A stretch of DNA of 64,000 nucleotides from Brevibacterium sp. (GCF_031179145.1 NZ_JAPSIB010000005.1:44500-108499); one strand, 5' to 3'. Positions 23,167-33,273 are shown, counted from the first letter of the stretch. The notes: generated by a model from the letters alone, not told the origin. A program made the numbers and translations.

Positions 23167-26094
23167 ATGACAAGTTCACTCGCCCACACCACCACGCCCA
23201 CCGGCGACACCAAGCGCCCGTTCTCCGACCGTCACATCGGTCCCCGCGCCTCCGACATCGACGCCATGCTCGAGGAGCTCGGCTACGAGTCGCTGGAAGC
23301 TCTGTCGAACGCCGCGGTGCCGGAGTCCATCCAGATCGACGGACTCGACTTCCACTCCGGGCACTCCGAGGTCGCCGTGCTCAGCGAACTGCGTGAGATC
23401 GCGGCGAAGAACACCCTGCGCAAGCAGATGATCGGTCAGGGCTACTACGACACGATCACCCCGGCCGTCATCCGCCGCAACCTCGTCGAGAACCCCGCCT
23501 GGTACACCGCTTACACGCCCTACCAGCCGGAGATCTCCCAGGGCCGCCTCGAAGCCCTCCTCAACTTCCAGCAGGTCGTCCAGGACCTCACCGGCCTCGA
23601 CATCGCCAACGCCTCCCTGCTCGACGAGGCCACCGCCGTCGCCGAGGCGGTCCTCCTCATGCGTCGCGCCGTGAAGAAGGGCAACACGGTCGTCCTCGAC
23701 TCCGAGCTCCACCCGCAGACCATCGCCGTCGTCCGCGCCCGCGCCCGGGCCATGGACTTCGGCGTGATGGTCGCCGACCTCTCCGAAGGACTCGTCGGTG
23801 ACGACATCTTCGGCATCGTCTGCGCCCAGCCCGGCACCACCGGCGTCATCCGCGACTTCTCCGACGCCATCACCGGCGCCCACGACCGCGGAGCGCTCGT
23901 CACCTTCGCCGCCGATCTCCTGGCGCTGACCCTGCTCAAGGACCCCGGCTCCCAAGGTGCGGACATTGCCGTCGGCTCCGCCCAGCGCTTCGGCGTGCCC
24001 CTGTTCTTCGGCGGACCGCACGCCGGCTTCATGGCCGTCAAGTCCGGCCTCCAGCGGCAGATGCCCGGCCGCCTCGTCGGTGTGTCCAAGGACGCCCAGG
24101 GCAAGCCCGCCTACCGTCTGGCGCTGCAGACCCGCGAACAGCACATCCGCCGCCAGAAGGCCACGAGCAACATCTGCACGGCCCAGGCCCTGCTCGCCAA
24201 CGTCGCCTCGATGTACGCCGTCTACCACGGCCCCGTCGGGCTGACCCGGATCGCCTCCCGCGTCCACCGTCTGGCCCACGCCTTCGCCGACGCCGTCGAC
24301 ACCGCCCCCGGCGCCGAGGTGCTCAGCCGTGAGTTCTTCGACACCGTCGCCATCCGTGTGGTCAACTCCGAAACCGCTCGCCTCGTCGCCGACGCCGCCG
24401 GCTACAACATCCGCGTCATCGACGGCACCACCATCGGCGTCTCCTTCGGCGAATCCCACACCGTCACCGACGCCAACGCTCTCCTCGCCGCCCTCGGCGT
24501 CCACGCCCGCATCGAGGCGAGCGAGTTCAAGGCGGCGGCTGCCGGAACCTTCGGTCCCCACCAGGTGCCGAAGCCGCAGTTCGACGCGAGCTTCCACCGC
24601 GAGACCGAGTTCCTCACCCATCCGGTGTTCAACACCCACGGCTCCGAGACCTCGATGATGCGGTACCTGCGCACTCTCTCCGATCGGGACCTGGCGCTCG
24701 ACCGGACCATGATCCCGCTGGGTTCGTGCACGATGAAGCTCAATGCCGCCGCGGAGATGGAGGCCATCACCTGGCCGGAGTTCGCGAACATCCACCCCTT
24801 CGCCCCGACCGAGCAGACGCTGGGCTGGCGCGAGCTCATCATCCGCCTCGAAGCCGCGCTCGTCGAGATCACCGGCTACGATCGAATCTCCCTCCAGCCC
24901 AATGCCGGCTCCCAGGGTGAGCTGGCCGGACTGCTCGCCATCCGCAACTTCCACGTCGCCAACGGTGAGACCGACCGCACCGTGTGCCTGATCCCGCAGT
25001 CCGCGCACGGCACCAACGCCGCCTCGGCGGTGCTGGCCGGTCTCCAGGTCCAGGTCGTCGGCACCGCTGAGGACGGCTCGGTCGACATGGACGACCTCGA
25101 CGCGAAGATCGAGAAGTTCGGGGACCGCCTCGCCGCCATCATGATCACCTACCCGTCGACCCACGGAGTGTTCGAGCTCCAGGTCCGCGACGTCTGCGAG
25201 AAGGTCCACGCGGCCGGCGGTCAGGTCTACGTCGACGGCGCCAACCTCAACGCCATCGTCGGACTGGCCAAGCCGGGCGAGTTCGGCGGCGACGTCTCGC
25301 ACCTCAACCTCCACAAGACCTTCTGCATCCCCCACGGAGGCGGCGGCCCGGGCGTCGGACCCGTCGCGGTCCGCGAGCACCTCGCACCGTACCTGCCGGG
25401 TGACGCCACCTCGTCGGAGCTGGTCGCCAGCGCAGAAGGCGCGAAGAACCTGCCGATCTCCGGGTCCCTGTTCGGCTCTGCCGGAGTGCTGCCGATCAGC
25501 TTCGCCTACCTCGAGCTGATGGGCGCCGAGGGTCTGCGGGAGGCGTCGCGCGTGGCCCTGCTGGGCGCGAACTACATCGCGAGCAAGCTCGGTGACATCT
25601 TCCCGCCGCTCTACTCCGGCCTCGACGGACTCGTCGCCCACGAGACGATCCTCGACCTGCGGGACATGACCGCGAAGACCGGAGTGACCGCCGAGGATGT
25701 CGCCAAGCGGCTCATCGACTACGGCTTCCACGCACCCACCCTGTCCTTCCCCGTGCCGGGCACCCTGATGGTCGAACCCACGGAATCCGAGGACAAGGCG
25801 GAGCTCGACCGCTTCATCGAGGCGATGCGCTCCATCCACGCCGAGATCGAAGCCATCGGCACCGACTACTCCTACGAGGAGTCGCCACTGGCCGCCGCCC
25901 CGCACCCGGCGACCGTGGTGATGGACGACTGGGACGCCAAGTACACCCGCGAACAGGCCGTGTTCCCCGTCAGCGGACTGCGCCAGACCAAGTACTTCCC
26001 GCCGGTCAGCCGCATCGACGGCGCCTACGGCGACCGCAACCTGGTGTGCTCCTGCCCGCCGCCCGAGGCCTTCGAAGAGAACGAGGACGACTGA
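23167..26094 (+). CDS. gcvP: Glycine dehydrogenase (decarboxylating), P-protein
   Basis: The 975-residue protein is the fused, homodimeric form of the glycine cleavage P-protein. It begins after AAGGAC at 23157-23162; the frame open upstream covers the riboswitch and is not translated. Landmarks are [20 protein letters not shown] (early), [21 protein letters not shown], the Gly-rich [17 protein letters not shown]-like [20 protein letters not shown] (about 517) and [20 protein letters not shown] with the PLP lysine at about 717. It decarboxylates glycine and hands the aminomethyl group to lipoyl GcvH. First gene of gcvP-gcvT-gcvH-sdaA; its stop overlaps the gcvT ATG (TGATG). Confidence 0.97.
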   Translation: MTSSLAHTTTPTGDTKRPFSDRHIGPRASDIDAMLEELGYESLEALSNAAVPESIQIDGLDFHSGHSEVAVLSELREIAAKNTLRKQMIGQGYYDTITPAVIRRNLVENPAWYTAYTPYQPEISQGRLEALLNFQQVVQDLTGLDIANASLLDEATAVAEAVLLMRRAVKKGNTVVLDSELHPQTIAVVRARARAMDFGVMVADLSEGLVGDDIFGIVCAQPGTTGVIRDFSDAITGAHDRGALVTFAADLLALTLLKDPGSQGADIAVGSAQRFGVPLFFGGPHAGFMAVKSGLQRQMPGRLVGVSKDAQGKPAYRLALQTREQHIRRQKATSNICTAQALLANVASMYAVYHGPVGLTRIASRVHRLAHAFADAVDTAPGAEVLSREFFDTVAIRVVNSETARLVADAAGYNIRVIDGTTIGVSFGESHTVTDANALLAALGVHARIEASEFKAAAAGTFGPHQVPKPQFDASFHRETEFLTHPVFNTHGSETSMMRYLRTLSDRDLALDRTMIPLGSCTMKLNAAAEMEAITWPEFANIHPFAPTEQTLGWRELIIRLEAALVEITGYDRISLQPNAGSQGELAGLLAIRNFHVANGETDRTVCLIPQSAHGTNAASAVLAGLQVQVVGTAEDGSVDMDDLDAKIEKFGDRLAAIMITYPSTHGVFELQVRDVCEKVHAAGGQVYVDGANLNAIVGLAKPGEFGGDVSHLNLHKTFCIPHGGGGPGVGPVAVREHLAPYLPGDATSSELVASAEGAKNLPISGSLFGSAGVLPISFAYLELMGAEGLREASRVALLGANYIASKLGDIFPPLYSGLDGLVAHETILDLRDMTAKTGVTAEDVAKRLIDYGFHAPTLSFPVPGTLMVEPTESEDKAELDRFIEAMRSIHAEIEAIGTDYSYEESPLAAAPHPATVVMDDWDAKYTREQAVFPVSGLRQTKYFPPVSRIDGAYGDRNLVCSCPPPEAFEENEDD

Positions 26095-27323
26095 TGACCA
26101 CAGAGACTCCGCTGCATGACATCCATGCCCAGCTGGGTGCGACCTTCACCGACTTCGGCGGCTGGGACATGCCGCTGAAGTATGGTTCGGAGCTCGCCGA
26201 GCACCGCGCCGTGCGCGAGGCCGCCGGGATCTTCGACCTCTCCCACATGGGCGAGGTCCGTGTCACCGGTCCGGCTGCGGTCGCCTTCCTCGACTACGCC
26301 CTCGTCGCCAAGTACTCGACGATGACGATCGGCAGAGCCAAATACGGCGTCATCGTCAACGAGGAGGGCTTCCTCCTCGACGACCTCATCACCTACCGGA
26401 TCGGTGACGAGGAGTTCCTCATCGTCCCCAACGCCTCGAACACCCCGACCGTCGTCGCGGCCCTCGAGTCGCGCCTGCAGCACTTCGTCACCGAGGTGGA
26501 GCCCGGCGCCGAGGTGGTCCTGACCGATGAGTCGGCCGACACCGCGCTCATCGCCGTCCAGGGACCGAACTCGGAAGACATTGTCCTCGCGGCCCTCGAC
26601 GCGGGCGCGGATGGGGAATTCGGCCCGAGCACCACCTCGGCGGACGAGGCGGAATCCCCGGCGGAGGATGCCTCTGCGGGCGAGTCCGCCTCGGCGGCCG
26701 GCGCGAGCGTCGCCGACGCCGTGCGCGAACTCAAGTACTACGCGTGGATGCCGCTGACGATCGCCGGGACCGACCTCATGCTCGCTCGCACCGGATACAC
26801 CGGCGAGGACGGGTTTGAGCTCTACATGCCGAACATCGCCGCCGAGCGGCTGTGGAACGTGCTCGTCGAGGCCGGCGCCGACCGTGGGCTCGTGCCCTGC
26901 GGGCTCGCCGCACGTGACTCGCTGCGCCTCGAGGCCGGGATGCCGCTCTACGGCAACGAGCTCAGCCTCGAGACGACGCCCTTCGACGCCGGACTCGGAC
27001 GGATGATCGGGTTCAAATCCAAGGGTGACTTCGTCGCCCGGGAGGCGCTCGCGAAGCTCGGGGAGACCGAACCTGCGCGCGTGCTCGTCGGTTTGAGCTC
27101 CGAGGGCCGCCGTGCCGCCCGCTCCGGATCGACTATCCACTCCGGCGATGCCGAGGTGGGCGTGGTGACCTCCGGTCAGCCCTCCCCGACGCTCGGCCAC
27201 CCGATCGCCCTCGCCTACGTCGACCGCGGCGTGAGCGAACCCGGCACCGCACTCACCGTGGACATCCGCGGCAAGGCCCACGACTTCACGGTCGTTGAAT
27301 TGCCGTTCTACACCCGCAACTGA
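26094..27323 (+). CDS. gcvT: Aminomethyltransferase, glycine cleavage T-protein
   Basis: The 409-residue protein begins at ATG overlapping the gcvP stop. Family motifs: TPLHDIHAQLGATFTDFGGWDMPLKY, EHRAVREAAGIFDLSHMGEV, and later ARTGYTGEDGFELYMPNIAAERLW and GLAARDSLRLEAGMPLYGNEL. It transfers the methylene group from GcvH-bound aminomethyl to tetrahydrofolate and releases ammonia. About residues 180-205 are an Ala/Ser/Glu-rich insert absent from ordinary T-proteins (about 365 residues), likely a loop on the surface of the folate domain. Between gcvT and gcvH lie about 100 bp. Confidence 0.96.
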   Translation: MTTETPLHDIHAQLGATFTDFGGWDMPLKYGSELAEHRAVREAAGIFDLSHMGEVRVTGPAAVAFLDYALVAKYSTMTIGRAKYGVIVNEEGFLLDDLITYRIGDEEFLIVPNASNTPTVVAALESRLQHFVTEVEPGAEVVLTDESADTALIAVQGPNSEDIVLAALDAGADGEFGPSTTSADEAESPAEDASAGESASAAGASVADAVRELKYYAWMPLTIAGTDLMLARTGYTGEDGFELYMPNIAAERLWNVLVEAGADRGLVPCGLAARDSLRLEAGMPLYGNELSLETTPFDAGLGRMIGFKSKGDFVAREALAKLGETEPARVLVGLSSEGRRAARSGSTIHSGDAEVGVVTSGQPSPTLGHPIALAYVDRGVSEPGTALTVDIRGKAHDFTVVELPFYTRN

Positions 27324-27426
27324 CAACCCGACCTGCTTCTCACAACCTGGTCGGCAAACCCCTATCCCGGCATTCCGGTGGCTCTTACACTGGAACGACT
27401 GCCTCCCACTCCTTGAAAGGAACACC

Positions 27427-27825
27427 ATGGCTGAACTGCCTCCGCTCCCAGAGAACTTCACGTACTCGGCCGAGCACGAATGGATCAACGCCCCCGCGGA
27501 CGACATCGTCGGCAAGACCGTGAAGATCGGCATCACCGCTGTTGCCTCCGACGCCCTGGGCGAGGTCGTCTACGTCGACCTGCCCAGCGTCGGTGACTCC
27601 ATCACCGCAGGTGAGACCTGTGGAGAGGTCGAATCGACGAAGTCGGTCTCTGACCTCTACTCGCCGGTCACCGGTGAGATCGTGTCCGTCAACGACGCCG
27701 CGGTGGATGCCCCCGGACTGCTCAACTCGGACCCGTACGGCGAAGGCTGGCTGTTCGAAGTCAGCGTCACCGAACTCGGCGACGTGATGGACGCAGCGGG
27801 CTACGCCGAGGCCAATTCGCTGTAA
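27427..27825 (+). CDS. gcvH: Glycine cleavage H-protein
   Basis: The 132-residue protein starts at ATG 27427 after GAAAGGAACACC. The lipoyl domain is complete: YSAEHEWINAPADDIVGKTV, ITAVASDALGEVVYVDLPSVG, CGEVESTKSVSDLYSPVTGE with the lipoylated lysine at about 72, and LNSDPYGEGWLFEV. It is the swinging-arm carrier between P, T and L proteins. No lipoamide dehydrogenase or lipoyl-ligase gene is in the window. Confidence 0.97.
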   Translation: MAELPPLPENFTYSAEHEWINAPADDIVGKTVKIGITAVASDALGEVVYVDLPSVGDSITAGETCGEVESTKSVSDLYSPVTGEIVSVNDAAVDAPGLLNSDPYGEGWLFEVSVTELGDVMDAAGYAEANSL

Positions 27826-27840
27826 CTCAACAAACCTCGT

Positions 27841-27891
27841 GGACAGTGTGGTCGACGACGGTCTTCGCGGACTGAGTGGCCACACTGTTCC
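27841..27891 (+). terminator. Possible intra-operon hairpin between gcvH and sdaA
   Basis: ACAGTGTGG (27843-27851) pairs with CCACACTGT (27880-27888), with GG/CC adding to the stem and a 28-base loop, followed by CTTTACC. It may attenuate read-through from gcvH into sdaA, so sdaA could also have its own start of transcription. Confidence 0.4.
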
Positions 27892-27915
27892 TTTACCAGA
27901 AACGGTGTTCTCCCT

Positions 27916-29478
27916 ATGCCACTGAGCGTTTTCGATCTCTTCACTGTGGGAATCGGGCCGTCGAGTTCCCATACCGTCGGGCCCATGCGAGCGGCCTCGA
28001 GATTCCTCACCCTGCTCGGCGACAGACTCGGATCCGTGAAAGACATCAGGGTTGATGTCTACGGCTCCCTGGCCGCCACCGGTGCCGGCCACGGCACCTT
28101 CGACGCGATCCTGCTCGGCCTCGAGGGCTGTTCCCCGGAGTCCGTCGAGGCCAACGAACTCAGCGCCCGCCGCACGCGGATGACTGAGACCGGCTCCATC
28201 ATCCTCGGGGACTCGCGGCGTGCCGCGGGCACTGCCGGGACCACCGGCGACGACGAGACCGGCGCCGCTGCCGGTGTCGAGATCGCCTTCACCGAGGCCG
28301 ACATGGTCAAACGACCCCTGACCGTCCTGCCCCGACACACCAATGCCATGACTCTGACCGCCTACGACGCCGAGGGCGCAGTCCTGGCCGAAGAGACCTA
28401 CTATTCCGTGGGCGGCGGCTTCGTCACCTCGGAGACCGAGTTCCGGGAGCAGGAGAAGGCCGCCGAGGCGAGTGCCGCGGCTGCTGCAGCGCCGTCTACT
28501 GCGGACAGTGGCGCCGAGGCGAGTGCTGGGGGCTCCGAATTCGCCGTCTCGGATGCGGTCGTCGAAGCTCAGCTCCAGGCCCACGCCGAGGTGCTGCCCT
28601 ACCCGTTCCACTCGGCCGTTGAGCTCCTGCAGCGCTGCAAGGACAACGACCTGTCGATCGCGGAGCTCATGCTCGCCAATGAGAAGTCGATGCGCAGCGA
28701 GGAGGAGATCCGCGCGGGCCTCCTCCACATCTACTCCGTGATGGAGGAGTGCGCCTCGAACTCCCTCGATCGCTCCGGCTACCTGCCGGGCGGGCTCAAG
28801 GTCCGACGCCGCGCCCACGACTGGCACCTGCGCCTCAAGGCGGAGGACCCCGACCGCAATCCGAAGTACTACCTCGAATGGGTCAACCTCATCGCGATGG
28901 CCGTCAACGAGGAGAACGCCTCGGGCGGACGCGTCGTCACCGCCCCGACGAACGGTGCGGCCGGCATCATCCCGGCCGTGCTCCACTACGCCCTCAACTA
29001 CGTCGACTCCGTGGTCGAAGGCGGAGAGGCGGCCAAGCACGATGCGATCATCGACTTCCTGCTGACCGCAGCGGCGATCGGTGTCCTCTACAAGGAGCGG
29101 GCGTCGATCTCCGGCGCTGAGGTGGGCTGCCAGGGCGAGGTCGGCTCTGCGTCCTCGATGGCTGCCGGCGGTCTGGCCACGGTGATGGGCGGGACTCCCG
29201 AGCAGATCGAGAACGCCGCCGAGATCGCGATGGAGCACAACTTGGGGCTGACCTGCGACCCGATCGCGGGTCTGGTCCAGGTGCCCTGCATCGAGCGCAA
29301 TGCCATCGCGGCCGGCAAGGCCATCAACGCGGCCCGCATGGCGCTGTGGGGAGATGGCCAGCACCGGGTCAGCCTGGACGAGGTGATCGAGACGATGCGC
29401 CAGACCGGGGCCGACATGAGTTCGAAGTACAAGGAGACTGCGCTCGGCGGCCTGGCCGTCAATGTCGTGGAGTGCTGA
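27916..29478 (+). CDS. sdaA: L-serine ammonia-lyase, iron-sulfur, single-chain
   Basis: The 520-residue enzyme converts L-serine to pyruvate and ammonia. The beta domain begins [20 protein letters not shown] with the substrate-site SSSHTVGP; the alpha domain has [36 protein letters not shown] and [20 protein letters not shown], which carry the cluster cysteines. Residues about 184-206 are an Ala/Ser/Glu-rich insert flanked by a direct repeat GCCGAGGCGAGTGC (28462-28475 and 28513-28526), making the protein longer than the usual 455-460. Placed downstream of the glycine cleavage genes it closes the route glycine to serine to pyruvate; the glyA step is not in the window. Confidence 0.95.
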   Translation: MPLSVFDLFTVGIGPSSSHTVGPMRAASRFLTLLGDRLGSVKDIRVDVYGSLAATGAGHGTFDAILLGLEGCSPESVEANELSARRTRMTETGSIILGDSRRAAGTAGTTGDDETGAAAGVEIAFTEADMVKRPLTVLPRHTNAMTLTAYDAEGAVLAEETYYSVGGGFVTSETEFREQEKAAEASAAAAAAPSTADSGAEASAGGSEFAVSDAVVEAQLQAHAEVLPYPFHSAVELLQRCKDNDLSIAELMLANEKSMRSEEEIRAGLLHIYSVMEECASNSLDRSGYLPGGLKVRRRAHDWHLRLKAEDPDRNPKYYLEWVNLIAMAVNEENASGGRVVTAPTNGAAGIIPAVLHYALNYVDSVVEGGEAAKHDAIIDFLLTAAAIGVLYKERASISGAEVGCQGEVGSASSMAAGGLATVMGGTPEQIENAAEIAMEHNLGLTCDPIAGLVQVPCIERNAIAAGKAINAARMALWGDGQHRVSLDEVIETMRQTGADMSSKYKETALGGLAVNVVEC

Positions 29479-29513
29479 GGCAGCGAATCAGTGGAGTTCT
29501 AGGCACGGAATAA

Positions 29514-29574
29514 GTGGTCAGAAACCGGAGGGAAATCGGCGTTCTCGCGCGATTTCCCTCCGGTTTCTGACCAC
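29514..29574. terminator. Long bidirectional terminator-like hairpin
   Basis: Two perfect 25-base arms (outer ends GTGGTCAGAAACC and GGTTTCTGACCAC) enclose an 11-base loop. It lies between convergent sdaA and hchA. There is no U-tract on either side. Confidence 0.85.
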
Positions 29575-29599
29575 ACATTGTGCGCTGAGACCACTCCGG

Positions 29600-30475
29600 T
29601 CAGTCGCCGAACTGCTCGAGCAGGGCGGCGACTGAATCCTTGCCGAGCTGGTTCGCCGCCAGAGGGCTGTCGCCGGTGAGGACGTTGCGGTCGCGCAGAG
29701 TCGCGCCCGCCATGTCCGAGTTGGTCACCGTGATTCCCGCTGCCCCCAGCCTTTCGCCCAGCTTCCATGGCATCTCGCCGGGCAGGTATCCGATGTCGAC
29801 ATTGGCGCCGAAGTCGATCTCGTCGGGGAACGCGACGACCGAATAGCCGGAGAACGGATTGGACTCCCGGTCGAGGCCGGCGGCGAGGAACGCAGCGGGC
29901 CCGTGGCACAGCGAGATGATCAGCCGGTCGTGCTCGAGGAAGAAGTCGAGCGCCTGCTGGACACTCCGGCTGTCGGGGATCCCGTTCATGGCACCATGAC
30001 CGCCGGGAACGAAGACCGCGGCGTACTTGTCGAGCCCCTCGGCGGCCACAGATGCCAGGGACTGCGGCGCCTTGAACGCCTCCGCCAGTGAGTTCCACGT
30101 GGCATTCACGGCGTCATCGCTGCGGGGGAAGGCCCACCACTCGACCTTTGCCGGAGCTCCGGTCGGGGTCGCGATGTCGATGGAGTAGCCAGCTTCGGCC
30201 ATGTGATGGATCGGCAGGAGAGTCTCGACCGGATGATTGCCGGTCGAGAAGAACCGGTTGTTGCGCATGAGCATGTAGCGCTCTTCTGTGCCGATGACGA
30301 GCACCCTCCAGCGATCGCCGGTGTACTTCTCCTCGGTGGAGAGCCCGTCGAAGTCCGTGGTCGGAGACGTGTATTGGCTCAGCGAATAGGGGGAGGGGAA
30401 GAACGCGTTGTCCTCGGCCGGATCGGGGGTGGGGTTTCGGTCGTCTGTCGACGCAGCCTCTGCTGAAACATTCAT
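29600..30475 (-). CDS. hchA: Hsp31-type DJ-1/PfpI protein (glyoxalase III / deglycase chaperone)
   Basis: The 291-residue protein has the long form of the family typical of E. coli Hsp31. The nucleophile elbow is LIISLCHGPAAFLAAGLDRE (Cys about residue 184); the catalytic-site Glu and His partners are in EPVETLLPIHHM-like HPVETLLPIHHMAEAGYSID and FVPGGHGAMNGIPDS. The late LTGDSPLAANQLGKDSV is also characteristic. It is thought to remove methylglyoxal and refold proteins under stress. AGAGGA lies six bases before the start. Upstream, toward ectA, two palindromes at 30594-30629 form a possible control region. The exact in vivo activity cannot be read from the sequence. Confidence 0.9.
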   Translation of the reverse strand: MNVSAEAASTDDRNPTPDPAEDNAFFPSPYSLSQYTSPTTDFDGLSTEEKYTGDRWRVLVIGTEERYMLMRNNRFFSTGNHPVETLLPIHHMAEAGYSIDIATPTGAPAKVEWWAFPRSDDAVNATWNSLAEAFKAPQSLASVAAEGLDKYAAVFVPGGHGAMNGIPDSRSVQQALDFFLEHDRLIISLCHGPAAFLAAGLDRESNPFSGYSVVAFPDEIDFGANVDIGYLPGEMPWKLGERLGAAGITVTNSDMAGATLRDRNVLTGDSPLAANQLGKDSVAALLEQFGD

Positions 30476-30593
30476 GGGGCATCCTCTCGCTCGGGAACGA
30501 TGGCGGCTTTCTCGGGGCCCAAGCTATGTCGCTGACCTGCTCCTGGCTAGGGGGATGGACGTCATTCGGAGCCGATTCCAAGGTGATCGTTTC

Positions 30594-30629
30594 TGGAACA
30601 CGTGTTCCACACCACTCGTTATATAACGA
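30594..30629. promoter_or_regulatory. Two adjacent palindromic operator candidates
   Basis: TGGAACACGTGTTCCA (30594-30609, 16 bp perfect) is followed after six bases by TCGTTATATAACGA (30616-30629, 14 bp perfect), then a partial ACGATAACGA. They lie about 120 bp before hchA and 180 bp before ectA, in the divergent gap. The first resembles TetR-type operators. Confidence 0.6.
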
Positions 30630-30774
30630 AACGATAACGAACCCTACGGCTCAGTATTGTGGCGCGGACTGCCCCTGCGCATCCCAGAGCTGTTGCGGGG
30701 AAACCGGGGTCGGCGTGCGAGCGCTCCTCGCACTACATGAGCCCTGAATCGGGACTGAAGCAACCAACCTTGGG

Positions 30775-30802
30775 TTGACGCTCATTCTCAGCTCGTTAGG
30801 TT
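30775..30802 (+). promoter_or_regulatory. Leaderless promoter of the ectABC operon
   Basis: TTGACG (30775-30780) and TAGGTT (30797-30802), spaced by 16, place the start point at about 30809-30810, which is the GTG start codon of ectA. No ribosome site precedes that GTG. The rest of the 334-bp gap (30476-30809) holds the palindromes at 30594-30629 and nothing else I can name. Confidence 0.6.
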
Positions 30803-30809
30803 TGTTGGC

Positions 30810-31304
30810 GTGAGAAACGCACTCGCTGAACCAAAGACGGAAACCGATGTTCGCCCTCCCCTGCTGGAGGACGGACAGCATCTGTGGCGGCTGGCGAAGG
30901 ACTCCGCCGTTCTCGATCTCAACTCCTCATACTCCTACCTGCTGTGGTGCCGGGACTTCGCGGACACCTCGGCGATCGCCTGGATCGACGGTCGTCCGGC
31001 CGGATTCGTCACGGGCTACACCCGTCCGGACTCACCGGACACCCTGATGATCTGGCAGGTCGCGGTGTCGGAGGACTTCCGCGGTCGCGGGCTGGCCTCG
31101 ACGATGCTCGGCGAACTGGCCGACCGGACGAAGGCCATCCGGCTCGAGACGACGATCACCGCGGACAACGACGCCTCCAACCGACTGTTCCAATCGTTCG
31201 CCCGCGACCGCGGCGCGGACTGCGAGCGCCGGCCGCTCTTCACCCCCGACCTCTACCCCGACGGCCACGACACCGAATACCTGTACGAGATCGGACCGCT
31301 CTGA
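30810..31304 (+). CDS. ectA: L-2,4-diaminobutyric acid acetyltransferase
   Basis: The 164-residue GNAT enzyme acetylates the gamma amine of L-2,4-diaminobutyrate in ectoine synthesis. It has the acetyl-CoA loop VSEDFRGRGLASTML (about 88-102), preceded by the strand TLMIWQVA, and the EctA features SSYSYLLWCRDFADTSAIAW and LETTITADNDASNRLFQSFA. It starts with GTG directly at the inferred transcript start. It is followed by ectB after 180 bp containing a duplicated hairpin, a longer gap than is usual in this operon. Confidence 0.96.
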   Translation: MRNALAEPKTETDVRPPLLEDGQHLWRLAKDSAVLDLNSSYSYLLWCRDFADTSAIAWIDGRPAGFVTGYTRPDSPDTLMIWQVAVSEDFRGRGLASTMLGELADRTKAIRLETTITADNDASNRLFQSFARDRGADCERRPLFTPDLYPDGHDTEYLYEIGPL

Positions 31305-31337
31305 TCGGAACCCGATCCCCATGGGACCAGGCGAGAC

Positions 31338-31412
31338 GGAGGACCCACCTCCGATGCCCCTGCTTGAACGCGGCACCCTGATCCGCCTGACCCCCACGGA
31401 GGCACCGCCTCC
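31338..31412 (+). repeat. Duplicated short hairpins in the ectA-ectB spacer
   Basis: GGAGG-N5-CCTCC (31338-31352) and GGAGGC-ACC-GCCTCC (31398-31412) lie 60 bases apart inside near-identical blocks of about 28 bases. They could stabilise or attenuate the message between ectA and ectB. Confidence 0.6.
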
Positions 31413-31484
31413 GACACCCCTGCCCGGATCCGACCGATCCGCATCGCTGGCACGGCAGCCCACAGTCTCGAAAGGACTCAAGTG

Positions 31485-32786
31485 ATGACCGAAAAGCCCG
31501 ATACCCCCAAGGCCGATCAGCCCGACATCTTCGAAACCCGCGAATCCGAGGTCCGCGGCTACTCCCGCTCCTGGCCGGCGACCTTCGCCCGAGCCGAAGG
31601 CGCGAAGCAGTGGGACGAGGACGGGCGGGAGTACATCGACTTCTTCTCCGGTGCCGGTGCCCTCAACTACGGCCACAACAACCCGGTCGTGATGGAGCCG
31701 CTCATCGACTACCTCCAGTCCGGCGCGGTGCTCCACTCGCTCGACATGAAGACGCCGGCAAAGCGTGAGTTCCTCGAGACCTTCGAGCAGCTCATCCTCG
31801 AACCGCGCGGGCTCGACTACACCGTGATGTTCCCCGGACCGACGGGAACCAACACGGTCGAGGCAGCGCTCAAGCTGGCCCGCAAGGTCACCGGCCGCCA
31901 GCACATCCTGTCCTTCACCAACGCGTTCCACGGCATGACACTGGGATCGCTGTCGGTGACCGGCAACTCGATGAAGCGTCAGGGCGCAGGAATCCCGCTG
32001 ACCAACAGCTCGAAGATCCCCTACGACGACTACTTCGATGGCGAGACGCCTGACTTCCTGTGGCTGGAGAAGGTGCTCGAGGATTCGGGTTCGGGCGTCG
32101 ACAAGCCGGCCGCGATCATCGTCGAGACCGTGCAGGGCGAGGGTGGCGTGCGTGCTGCTCGAGCCGAATGGCTGCGGTCCTTGTCGGAGCTGTGCAAGGC
32201 CCACGAGATCCTGCTCATCGTCGATGACGTCCAGGCTGGCTGCGGCCGGACGGGAACGTTCTTCAGCTTCGAGCACGCCGGCATCGAGCCCGACATCGTG
32301 TGCCTGTCGAAGTCGATCTCCGGCTCGGGCCTGCCGATGGCACTGACCCTGTTCCGGCCCGAACTCGACGTCTGGTCTCCCGGTGAGCACAACGGAACCT
32401 TCCGCGGCAACAACCCCGCGTTCGTCACCGCGACCGCTGCGCTGAAGACCTTCTGGGCCGACAACTCGTTCCAGAACGAGCTCGCCGACACCATCGCCAA
32501 CCTGCACCAGCGCCTCCACGTCATCGCCGCGAAGGCCGACGGTGCGACCGTGCGCGGGCGCGGTCTGCTGGCCGGTCTCAAGTTCGACGATCCCGAGATC
32601 GCCGGAAAGATCGCCGCCGAGGCGTTCGCTCAGGGGCTGCTCATCGAGACCTCCGGTCCCCGCGACGAGGTCGTCAAGATCATGCCGCCGCTGACCATCT
32701 CGGCGAAGGACCTGGAGTCGGGCCTCGAGGTGCTGGAGGCAGCGGTGCTCAAGTTCGCCTCGGCGCCGGAACTCGCCGCAGTCTGA
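31485..32786 (+). CDS. ectB: Diaminobutyrate-2-oxoglutarate transaminase
   Basis: The 433-residue class III aminotransferase makes L-2,4-diaminobutyrate from aspartate semialdehyde, with glutamate as donor. Motifs: [87 protein letters not shown] and the PLP-lysine region [18 protein letters not shown] (about 268). AAAGGA lies eight bases before ATG 31485; the GTG just before it (31482) is an alternative. Second gene of the ectoine operon; 40 bp to ectC. Confidence 0.96.
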   Translation: MTEKPDTPKADQPDIFETRESEVRGYSRSWPATFARAEGAKQWDEDGREYIDFFSGAGALNYGHNNPVVMEPLIDYLQSGAVLHSLDMKTPAKREFLETFEQLILEPRGLDYTVMFPGPTGTNTVEAALKLARKVTGRQHILSFTNAFHGMTLGSLSVTGNSMKRQGAGIPLTNSSKIPYDDYFDGETPDFLWLEKVLEDSGSGVDKPAAIIVETVQGEGGVRAARAEWLRSLSELCKAHEILLIVDDVQAGCGRTGTFFSFEHAGIEPDIVCLSKSISGSGLPMALTLFRPELDVWSPGEHNGTFRGNNPAFVTATAALKTFWADNSFQNELADTIANLHQRLHVIAAKADGATVRGRGLLAGLKFDDPEIAGKIAAEAFAQGLLIETSGPRDEVVKIMPPLTISAKDLESGLEVLEAAVLKFASAPELAAV

Positions 32787-32826
32787 GCCCGCGAACTCGC
32801 ACCGACCCTCAACGAAAGGACGACGT

Positions 32827-33231
32827 ATGTACGTAGTCAACCGCGACGACCTCAACGACACCGAGCGCGACGTGAAGTCGGAGACCTGGCGCAGCCGCCG
32901 GATGGTGCTGGGCAAGGAGCGCGTGGGGTTCTCGTTCCACGACACCGTGATCTACGCGGGAACCCGCTCGACCTTCCACTATCAGAACCACGTCGAAGCC
33001 GTGTACTGCGTGCAGGGCGAAGGAACCCTCATCAACGAGGAGACAGGGGAGAGCTACCCGCTCTCCGACGGCACGATGTATCTGCTCGACGGACATGAGA
33101 AGCACACGGTCGTGGCCGACACCGAGCTGCGGATGGCGTGTGTGTTCAATCCGCCGGTGACGGGACGTGAAGTCCACGACGAGAACGGTGTCTACCCGCT
33201 CATCGTCGAGGAGGACGCCGTCGCGCGCTGA
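32827..33231 (+). CDS. ectC: Ectoine synthase
   Basis: The 134-residue cupin cyclises N-gamma-acetyl-diaminobutyrate to ectoine. Family features: the start [76 protein letters not shown] and [12 protein letters not shown], with the iron-site residues Glu (HVEAVY), Tyr and His (GHEKH). It is the last gene of ectABC; no hydroxylase gene (ectD) follows, so the product should be ectoine unless ectD lies elsewhere. A terminator follows. Confidence 0.97.
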   Translation: MYVVNRDDLNDTERDVKSETWRSRRMVLGKERVGFSFHDTVIYAGTRSTFHYQNHVEAVYCVQGEGTLINEETGESYPLSDGTMYLLDGHEKHTVVADTELRMACVFNPPVTGREVHDENGVYPLIVEEDAVAR

Positions 33232-33249
33232 CGAGCACCCGGATCAGGA

Positions 33250-33273
33250 GGCTGGGACAACGGAGTCCCAGCC
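33250..33273 (+). terminator. Rho-independent terminator of the ectoine operon
   Basis: GGCTGGGAC-AACGGA-GTCCCAGCC is a perfect 9-bp stem, followed by CCCTTTGTCTT. Confidence 0.85.

Noticed and set aside
23176-25905. 909-codon minus-strand frame opposite gcvP
   Set aside because: It is antisense to a fully conserved P-protein, rich in Gly/Asp/Val as expected for the complement of high-G+C coding DNA, and shows no motif.
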